Below, piece after piece: positions 1-7,200 of a DNA stretch of 8,033 bases (the stretch's first letter is position 1; each line of letters begins with the position of its first letter). The stretch is taken from NCBI GenBank assembly GCA_965369945.1, contig CBDUST010000213.1, positions 1-8,033 on the forward strand, written 5' to 3'. A model generated the notes under the pieces. The model had not been told where the DNA came from, did no database searches, and saw only the letters and a program-made list of their open reading frames with translations. The stretch comes from JADFNO01 sp965369945. GTDB lineage: Bacteria; Planctomycetota; Phycisphaerae; Phycisphaerales; SM1A02. Both the position numbers and the translations under genes were made by a program.

Positions 1-1
1 G

Positions 2-2920
2 TTTCGGTTGCAACGGCACGAAGAGGCAGTGACGCAACTGATGCGCATCGAAAACGACCCGGAGTTCGCCTATGCCGCGGAGGTTCAGACGATTCTCGGC
101 CAGTGTCAACTCGCACTGGGGAATCTGGCCGAAGCCTCGACGGCATTCGGCGAGGTCGTCATGGAACATCCCCAGCATGATTTGGCCGATGACGCTGCGG
201 CGCTCCAAGCTGAAGCGTTGTATCGCGACGGCAAGTATGAACGGGTGCAACAGCCGTGCGAAATACTCATTTCGCGCTGGCCTGAGAGCCAACATCGCGA
301 GCGCGCCGAACTGTTTTGGGGCTTGTCCGACATGGCGCGAGGTGACTACGCACAGGCCGCTCAGCGGTTCGAAACGTCAACGCAGCGCTTTCCCACGGGC
401 CGATACGCCGATCAAGTAGCGCTGCTCCTTGGACAGTCGCTGCACCGATCGAGCTCACTTCAAGGGGCGGCGCGGCAATATCGACAAGTGATTGCCAAAG
501 CGCGTCGCGAGTACGTACCTGAGGCCCTCTATGGACTAGCGGTGCTGGAACATCGCGCCGCCAAATTGGAGCCCGCCGGCGAACTGCTGGATCGATTGCT
601 TGGAGAATTCGACGATCACAAACTCGTGGCGGCTGCACAATTGCTCCGTGGCCGCGTCTGGTTCGATCTGAACGACGAGCCCAAGGCATCGGTCCTGTTC
701 AACAAGGTTGCGAAGGTTGATGGCGAGTATCAGGACAACGCGGCGTATTGGTTGGCCAAGTGCGAGCTACGTCGAGACGAACCGGCCCGCGCGGCCGCTC
801 GGCTCACCGAGGCGATCTCGGATTACCCGAACAGCGAAGTATTGCCGGAGATGATCTACGATCGCGGGGTCGCACTGTTGCGGGCGAGTGAACCCGATGA
901 GGCCACGGACACCTGGCGCGCCTTCCGATCGCGTTACCCGGAGCATGCGCTGTCTGCCGGTGCGCTGCATCTGATGGCAATGACCGAGCATCAGCAACGA
1001 CGCTATGACGCAAGCTTGCGCCTGTGTAACGAGTTCGATGCAAACTACTCCGACCACGAGTTGGTTCGGTCGATTGCCTTCCTCACCGCTGAGAATCTCT
1101 TCCTCGCCAAGAACTATGAAGACGCTGCGGCATCGTTCACCACGTTCCTCGCCGGGTATCCCGAAGATGCGCAAGCGCCCAAGGCGCAGTACCGGCTAGG
1201 GATGTCGCAATACCACCTCCACCGATTCGATGAAGCCTCTGAAGTGTTGATCGGCGTGGTAGACGGCCAGGACACGGCGCCCCAATTCGCCAGTGCTCTA
1301 CTTGCGGTCGGTGACATTCAGTTTCAGCGCGGTGAATGGGAGTCGGCCGAACGTGATCTGATTGACTATTTATCGCTGGGTGAGGATCAGCCGTCGATTG
1401 ACGACGCTCTGCTGAAACTCGGTCTATCACGAGCCAGACAAGACAATCCGACCGGGGCGCTTCAAGCGTTCGACGTGTTGGTCGAGCAGTTCCCTGAGAG
1501 TGCTCACCATCTGCAAGCCATCTTTGAGCGCGGTCAGGCCTTGACATCATTGAAGAAGCTCGACGACGCAGCGATCGCGTTTGAACAGGTGCTAGCCGAA
1601 GACCCAAAGTCCCGATTCACCGTACATGCGTTGAACCATCTGGGCTCGATATCGCTGCAAGGCGAATCGTACGTCAAGGCTGCTTCGTACTTCCAACGCG
1701 CCGCAAGTGCTCAGGCCAATCCAGATGGCGCCGCCGAAGCGATGTTCCAGCAAGGTCAATCGCTCATGTCTGCTAAGGAGTACGAGCAAGCGACCGGTGT
1801 CTTCACGAAGCTGATTACTGATCATGAGTCACACAAGCGCGTGGGGCAGTCGGCGGCCCAGCGCTCGATCGCTCTGGCCAGGCAAGGCCAGTACGCCACG
1901 GCACTCGCCGAGATCGAGCAAGTCGAGCAGCGATTTGCGGCCGATCTGGACAACGCCCTGCTCATGGCTGTGTGGTACGAAAAGGCATGGTGTTTGCGCG
2001 AACTGGATCGCTCAGAAGAGGCCCAAGCGACCTATAGCAAAGTATTGATGCACGGCAAGGCCGGCGCGCTGCGCAATCACGCGAGGTTGGAGTTGGCTGA
2101 ACTTGAGACTGAAGCGGAGGAATACTCCAAGGCCGCGCCACGACTTCGGACGCTGCGCAGCCAAGCTGAGCAATCGGAAGAGGTGTCACAGGAGCTTCTG
2201 GAACGCGCGACGTATCGCCTGGGGGTTTGCGAGTTTCGACTGGACAACCTCGAAGCAGCGATTGTGTTGTTTGAAGAGTTTGTGGATCGTTTTCCCAAGA
2301 GCACGTTGATGGCTTCGGCGAGTCTATTGTGCGGTGAGGCGCTATTCAAGACCGGCGGCTACGACCGTGCGGTCAATCATCTTCGCCGTGTCGTGGAGAA
2401 CCACAGCGACGACGAGGCGTATGGCCCCAGCTTATTGCGACTGGGTGAAAGCCAGGCAGTTCTGCAGCGATGGAAGCGCAGCGAAGATGTATTTCGTACG
2501 TACCTGGCCGCTTTCAGTGAGTCGCAGTTGTGGTTCCAGGCGCAGTTCGGGCTCGCCTGGGCTTTGGAAAACCAGCAGGCATACGAAGATGCGCTTCCAG
2601 CCTACGACAAGGTCATACAACGGCACCAGGGCCAAACAGCGGCTCGGGCGCAGTTCCAAATGGGCGAGTGTCTGTTTGCGCTAAAGCGCCTTGACGAAGC
2701 GGTTCGTGAATTGCTTAAGGTGGACATTCTGTACGCCTATCCCCAATGGAGCGCAGCGGCGTTGTATGAAGCCGGGCGATGTTTTCAAGAGATGGGCAAT
2801 CCGACCGACGCTCGCAAACAGTTCGAGTTGGTGCGCGCCGAACATGGCCAGACGCAGTGGGCGCAGCTTGCCACACAACGATTGGATGAATTGTCACGCC
2901 CGTCGCTTCCAGGGAGTTGA
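2..2920 (+). CDS. Large multi-TPR repeat protein, 5' partial
   Basis: The frame is open from the first bases of the window to TGA at 2918-2920, giving at least 972 codons. The TTG at nt 8 has no ribosome site and the frame continues upstream of it, so the true start lies outside the window. Almost the whole protein is helical hairpins of about 35-38 residues with the TPR spacing: a small residue and Gly in helix A, then Y-x2-A and an aromatic in helix B, then P-x-S at the turn. Clear examples are AQYRLGMSQYHLHRFDEA, LLKLGLSRARQDNPTGALQA and ATYRLGVCEFRLDNLEAA. I estimate over 20 repeats. No transmembrane segment or catalytic motif is visible. The outer-membrane-assembly/YbgF-like flavour of the repeats and the exbB-exbD neighbours suggest a periplasmic scaffold (inference); a signal peptide would be upstream of the window. 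The family is confident; the partner and function are unknown. Confidence 0.93.
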   Translation, partial: FRLQRHEEAVTQLMRIENDPEFAYAAEVQTILGQCQLALGNLAEASTAFGEVVMEHPQHDLADDAAALQAEALYRDGKYERVQQPCEILISRWPESQHRERAELFWGLSDMARGDYAQAAQRFETSTQRFPTGRYADQVALLLGQSLHRSSSLQGAARQYRQVIAKARREYVPEALYGLAVLEHRAAKLEPAGELLDRLLGEFDDHKLVAAAQLLRGRVWFDLNDEPKASVLFNKVAKVDGEYQDNAAYWLAKCELRRDEPARAAARLTEAISDYPNSEVLPEMIYDRGVALLRASEPDEATDTWRAFRSRYPEHALSAGALHLMAMTEHQQRRYDASLRLCNEFDANYSDHELVRSIAFLTAENLFLAKNYEDAAASFTTFLAGYPEDAQAPKAQYRLGMSQYHLHRFDEASEVLIGVVDGQDTAPQFASALLAVGDIQFQRGEWESAERDLIDYLSLGEDQPSIDDALLKLGLSRARQDNPTGALQAFDVLVEQFPESAHHLQAIFERGQALTSLKKLDDAAIAFEQVLAEDPKSRFTVHALNHLGSISLQGESYVKAASYFQRAASAQANPDGAAEAMFQQGQSLMSAKEYEQATGVFTKLITDHESHKRVGQSAAQRSIALARQGQYATALAEIEQVEQRFAADLDNALLMAVWYEKAWCLRELDRSEEAQATYSKVLMHGKAGALRNHARLELAELETEAEEYSKAAPRLRTLRSQAEQSEEVSQELLERATYRLGVCEFRLDNLEAAIVLFEEFVDRFPKSTLMASASLLCGEALFKTGGYDRAVNHLRRVVENHSDDEAYGPSLLRLGESQAVLQRWKRSEDVFRTYLAAFSESQLWFQAQFGLAWALENQQAYEDALPAYDKVIQRHQGQTAARAQFQMGECLFALKRLDEAVRELLKVDILYAYPQWSAAALYEAGRCFQEMGNPTDARKQFELVRAEHGQTQWAQLATQRLDELSRPSLPGS

Positions 2921-2947
2921 ATGATTTTTCGGATGCAGCGTGTAGAT

Positions 2948-2954
2948 AAGGGAG
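2948..2954 (+). promoter_or_regulatory. Ribosome binding site of the ExbB-family gene
   Basis: AAGGGAG lies 7 bases before the GTG at 2962. This supports GTG as the start over the in-frame ATG at 2995, which has no purine-rich stretch at a suitable distance. Confidence 0.7.
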
Positions 2955-2961
2955 TAAGTCC

Positions 2962-3750
2962 GTGCAGGAATCAATCCTCGCAGTAACAACGGTGATGTTC
3001 GCCCAGACTTCAGACGGAGCGAGCTCTGTCCAGATCCAATCGGTTTGGGATTTCGTCACAAAAGGCGGGATCGTCATGATCCCCATTGGAATCTGCTCGT
3101 TCGTTGCCGTGGCGGTGCTGATCGAACGGCTCATTAGTCTTCGCCGCAGCGCGGTCATACCGGCAACGTTCCTTCCAGGTCTTAAGAAGACGCTGCGGAA
3201 AGACCCCACCGACAAGGCGAAAGCAATCGCGTATTGCCGAAAGAACGCGAGTCCTGTGGCAAACGTCTTTGCGGCCGGGATCAAGAAGCTCGATGGCTCG
3301 ATCGAGAGCATCCAACAGCGCATCGATGAGGCCGGACAACGCGAGGTGTTGAAACTGCGGCGTTTCCTGCGCGTGTTGTCAGTAATTGCATCAGTTACGC
3401 CGTTGATGGGCTTGCTGGGGACGATCTTTGGAATGATCAAGGCGTTCCAGACCGTTGCTATCTCACCGGACGCCTTGGGCAAGACAGAGCTGTTGGCAAC
3501 AGGGATATACGAGGCGATGATCACCACTGCGGCTGGTCTGAGTGTCGCCATCCCGGTATTGATCGCGTACCACTGGATCTCGGCAAAGGTCGATCGGTTG
3601 GTCATGGACATCGATTCGATGTCGGTAGAGTTCCTTGAGGAGCTTGCCGACGGCAGTTTCGGATCTTCACCTGACGAGACCGCCGAGGCCGTTGCTGAGA
3701 ATGCCGAGCCGCACATTAGCGAGTCAGGCGCCCAGATTGCCGCTACCTGA
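2962..3750 (+). CDS. exbB: ExbB/TolQ/MotA-family proton channel subunit
   Basis: This 262-residue inner-membrane protein should form the pentameric proton-driven motor with the ExbD-like product of the next gene. Three membrane helices are visible at about residues 36-57, 138-159 and 184-205, with the large cytoplasmic loop between the first two, as in ExbB/TolQ. The family signature TPLMGLLGTIFGM is at 146-158. T154 aligns with E. coli ExbB Thr148, E184 with Glu176 and T189 with Thr181 (alignment from memory). The N-terminal ~30 residues precede the first ExbB helix and include a short hydrophobic run ending near MFAQTS, possibly a leader, though it lacks basic residues. The C-terminal ~35 residues are acidic and Ala-rich, probably disordered. 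The start is GTG, set by the AAGGGAG upstream. It begins 41 bases after the TPR gene and ends 18 bases before the exbD gene. Whether it works in a TonB-like or Tol-like system cannot be told from this gene alone. Confidence 0.95.
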   Translation: MQESILAVTTVMFAQTSDGASSVQIQSVWDFVTKGGIVMIPIGICSFVAVAVLIERLISLRRSAVIPATFLPGLKKTLRKDPTDKAKAIAYCRKNASPVANVFAAGIKKLDGSIESIQQRIDEAGQREVLKLRRFLRVLSVIASVTPLMGLLGTIFGMIKAFQTVAISPDALGKTELLATGIYEAMITTAAGLSVAIPVLIAYHWISAKVDRLVMDIDSMSVEFLEELADGSFGSSPDETAEAVAENAEPHISESGAQIAAT

Positions 3751-3768
3751 TCGGAGTCATAAGTACCC

Positions 3769-4185
3769 ATGATCAAATCGGGTGAACCAGAACGCAGCGT
3801 TTCGATCGAGCTGACGCCGATCGTTGACATGGTATTCTTGCTGCTGATCTTCTTTCTCGTCGCCACGACGTTCCATCAAACGGAGCGTGAGATGCAGATT
3901 GCGCTGCCCGCTTCGATTTCAGCCGGGCCGATCAGCATGGCCTTGCGCGAGATCATTATCAATGTCGATGAAGATGGGCAGATCATCGTCAGTGGGCGCA
4001 CTATCAGCGCCGAGGATCTTGGTTCATTGATCCAGCAGGCGGTCGCACGGAACCCTCAACAGAAAGTCACGGTGCGCGGTGATCGCAACGTTGCCTACGG
4101 CCATGTTGTTCGTGCCCTAGATATATGCAAGACAAGCGGTATCCAGGAGCCGTATCTCGATACAGTCGTTGGTGAGACGAACTAG
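3769..4185 (+). CDS. exbD: ExbD/TolR-family motor partner
   Basis: A 138-residue single-pass protein with the standard ExbD layout: a short cytoplasmic N-terminus, one helix at about residues 17-35, and a periplasmic domain at 36-138. The helix motif LTPIVDMVFLLLIFFLV carries the proton-binding aspartate at D20, equivalent to E. coli ExbD Asp25. LPAS follows the helix as in E. coli ExbD. The C-terminal signature VTVRGDRNVAYGHVVRALD (residues 100-118) matches the conserved ExbD/TolR periplasmic fold, and the length is normal. ATG 3769 has a GGAG at 3753-3756, spaced rather widely at 12 bases. It sits 18 bases behind the ExbB gene, so the two are almost certainly cotranscribed. Only one exbD copy is visible; the next gene begins about 31 bases later. 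Confidence 0.95.
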   Translation: MIKSGEPERSVSIELTPIVDMVFLLLIFFLVATTFHQTEREMQIALPASISAGPISMALREIIINVDEDGQIIVSGRTISAEDLGSLIQQAVARNPQQKVTVRGDRNVAYGHVVRALDICKTSGIQEPYLDTVVGETN

Positions 4186-4208
4186 TTGCGCGGAACCTGA
4201 TCGATACC

Positions 4209-4212
4209 GGAA
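4209..4212 (+). promoter_or_regulatory. Weak ribosome binding site favouring GTG 4217
   Basis: GGAA lies 4 bases before GTG 4217. The alternative in-frame ATG at 4232 has only AGG directly abutting it, which is too close to act as a ribosome site. The choice of start remains uncertain, and the difference is only five residues. Confidence 0.35.
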
Positions 4213-4216
4213 TCGA

Positions 4217-7200
4217 GTGAACGATCGCAGGATGAAACGGTTCAAGAAAACGTGGCTCGTGGCGGGGCTCGGCATCGTGATGGCGGTCGGCGCCGGCACA
4301 ATGGCCTGGCATCTGCGCACGCAATATTTCACTTATTATACAGACGCAGATGCGATTCGTCGGCCGTTGGACGAGGTCGTGCCGCGAGACATCCTCTGGC
4401 GACCGGCTGTGAAACTGCCTGCGTTGATCAACACGGCCGACGACGAGCGCGGGCCGGGCGTTACCGGTGATGGGATGACCGTCTTTTTCGTTCGCGGTAA
4501 GCCGGGCTTCGATGCGGATATCTATTCCAGCAGCCGAATACCGAGCGGTTGGACCGTTCCGGAACCGCTGGATGCTCTGAATACGCCCGCAGACGAACTC
4601 GGTCCTGCCCCTTCACCGGATGGAACACTGTTGTACTTCCATTCTGACCGAGCCGGAGGACAAGGTGGTTACGACCTTTGGGTGTCGCGCCGCGGACCGG
4701 ACGGGTGGCAGGAGCCGGTGAACCTTGGCTCGGACGTGAACTCCGCGTATCACGATTATGGACCCGCAATGACGCCGGACGGCGCGGTGTTGTACTTTGC
4801 ATCCAATCGCCCCAGGCCGGACGCGGTCGATGCGCCAGCGCCAGATGCCTGGCTTTCTGAGATCCGTGAGGACTACGCCAAGCGCGACTTCGATCTCTAC
4901 ACGGCGCAAGTGGTCGAGGGAACACCGGGAAAAGTCGCTGCCGTTGTTCAGTTGAATACCACGCAAAATGAGGGGTCGCCGGCAATAAGCTCAGCGGGCG
5001 ACTTCGTGTATTTCTCATCTGATCGCAGCGACGGCAAGGGTGGTTACGACATCTACCGCGCCCGACTGCTTGATGATGGTTACTCCGAGGCGAACAACCT
5101 TGGCGACACCCTCAATTCAGCAGAGAACGAGCTAGACCCCGCGTTGGCTTTGAGCGGATTCGCAGTCTACTTCAGCTCCGATCGCGAGTCGGAAATGGTT
5201 GACGGATACGACCTGTACTACGCTGAATCGCGTGAAGTCTTTGCGACGTCGGAGACCTATCGGGCGACGCTGGATTGGGAGTCACTTTGGCCGTATCTAC
5301 TGGGGATGATGCTCGGTCTACTAGGGGTATTGCTGTCGTTATTGTTGCTGAACGCGGCGCATCGTCTGCAATACAATCGGCTGAATCTATTGGCACGATG
5401 TCTGCTCGCCTCGCTGATTGCGCACATGCTTTTGTTACTACTCTTCAGTGCGTGGGGCGTGACGACCGCTCTTACGGAGATGTTCGAACAAGGCGACGCG
5501 ACGCGCGTTGTGTTGGTCTCCGGATCAACAGGCGGCGACTTGGCAAGCCAGGTTCGCGGCCATCTGACTCAGTTACAGGTCGAAGCAGCAAGCCAAGCGG
5601 CTTCTCGGCACGAGCCGGCCCCGTCGCAGGCGGAATCTCCGATCACGCCGGAAGCGCTCCAGGTCGCGCGCAGCCGCATTGAAGCTGATGACGCACCTTT
5701 CAAAGAGTTGTCACATGTCCGTGAAGTCGCAGCACGATCTGCCGAATTGTCGGAGCTTGTCGCTGATAAGCCGGTTGATCAAATGCCATCGGTGATGACC
5801 AGCGTGCCAACCGAAGCGATGCGCGTCGACGCTCGTGAGGCGCAACAAACCGCGCCGGCTGCGCAGGATGTCGATGTGAAGCTCTTTCGCGCGCGGGAAC
5901 AAATGGCGATCGCCGATGAACGACACACTGAGGCTGTTGCGCTGATGCCTCAACCCATTGACGTATCCGATCAGGTCCAAGTACCTCAGATACGTCTCGA
6001 GGCGCAACCGATTCAATCTGTGTTGGCGCAACTGCCCGCATCAGAGACAGGACCGTTGATCCCAAACGAGTTGGCATCAGTTGATGTTGAAGTGTCGATT
6101 GCCGACGGACCGCCGGCCGAGCGCGTAGCAGAAACCTCGCGTACGATCGCCGCTGTCACAGGTGCAACGCCAAGGCACGATGTCTCAGCATCTGCCGTAC
6201 CGAGTTCGTCAAATGTGCCAACGGTAGAGGTAACTCCGGCAGGATCGACCTACGAACCGATGGGACGAAGTCTCGCGACCGCGGTGATTCGGGACGCGAC
6301 TGCTCAGCCACAATCGAATGACTTGAGTGTCGATACACCACAATCAGTCGATGTAGCGCTATCGCCGAGCATCGATGTTGCGCAGCCCACCAACGCGCGT
6401 GCCACAGCGATCGCCGAGGTCGAAGCTGGATCGGATCTGTCGGTCGCACAAAGCGAGCGCACAGATGACCCCATTGCTGTCGCACAGCCTAGGGTATCGA
6501 CTGACGTCATCGCTCTTGCTCCGGAAGTCCATGCCTCAACCGGTGCGAAGCTTGAGAGTTTCGTGCAGCCTGTGGTCATAGACAGTCGCGCAGCAGCGGC
6601 TATCGAATCTACGGGCGCCGAAGAGATTGCGGTGAGGTTCGATGATGCCGCTCCGGTCGACGTGACACTTCCGGCTCTTCGCTTGGCGCAGCGAGCCGCA
6701 AGGACGATCGAATCGACCTTGCCGATTTCCCGTAGCGCTCGGATCTCCCGCAGTGATGGAGTCGGTCAGCCGGCCGTGTCGATTGCGACCGTCGCGCTTT
6801 CGCCGGACGTCGGGATCGCAGCCTCACCTGATCAGGACAGTTTGGCACAAGCGTTTGCTAGCGACAGTCAACCGACGACCGTTTCGGATTCGACTCAGAC
6901 CGTCGATCCAGTATCCGCCCTTGCCGAGGCAAAGCAGGTCGATGTGTCGTTGCCGGCGCTTCGGAGCGAGAATCTGGCCGAGGCCCAAGAAATGCAGAGC
7001 GACGAACCAGGAGCGGTTGCCGATTCGCCAACGCGTCGCCACCGGATGATTGAACGGTCCGAGGCGATCCCGTCAACAGAAGCCGAAACACGAATTGTTC
7101 TCATCGCGCCGACGGTACTCCAAGAGACAGCGATCTCACCAACTGCTTCCACGGTCACGCAATCGCAAGGGATAGAGGCGAACATCGCAGATAGCCCTTG

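Noticed and set aside
2921..2986. Mini-ORF of 21 codons starting at the ATG just after the TPR stop
   Set aside because: It has no suitable ribosome site, overlaps the ExbB start in another frame and its short product has no recognisable feature.
2715..3866. A 383-codon open frame on the - strand
   Set aside because: It lies antisense across the end of the TPR gene, all of exbB and the start of exbD, whose translations match known families. Its own product is Ser/Arg/Thr-rich with no recognisable motif, typical of a shadow frame in GC-rich coding DNA.
4186..4216. Terminator or promoter between exbD and the fusion gene
   Set aside because: No stable hairpin followed by a T-run and no convincing -35/-10 pair; the 31-base gap fits continued transcription. 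The gaps at 2921-2961 and 3751-3768 are likewise without such signals.
6656..6964. Possible recent DNA duplication encoding VDVTLPALR and VDVSLPALR
   Set aside because: The two copies differ at many synonymous positions, so this is at most an ancient or selected protein repeat.
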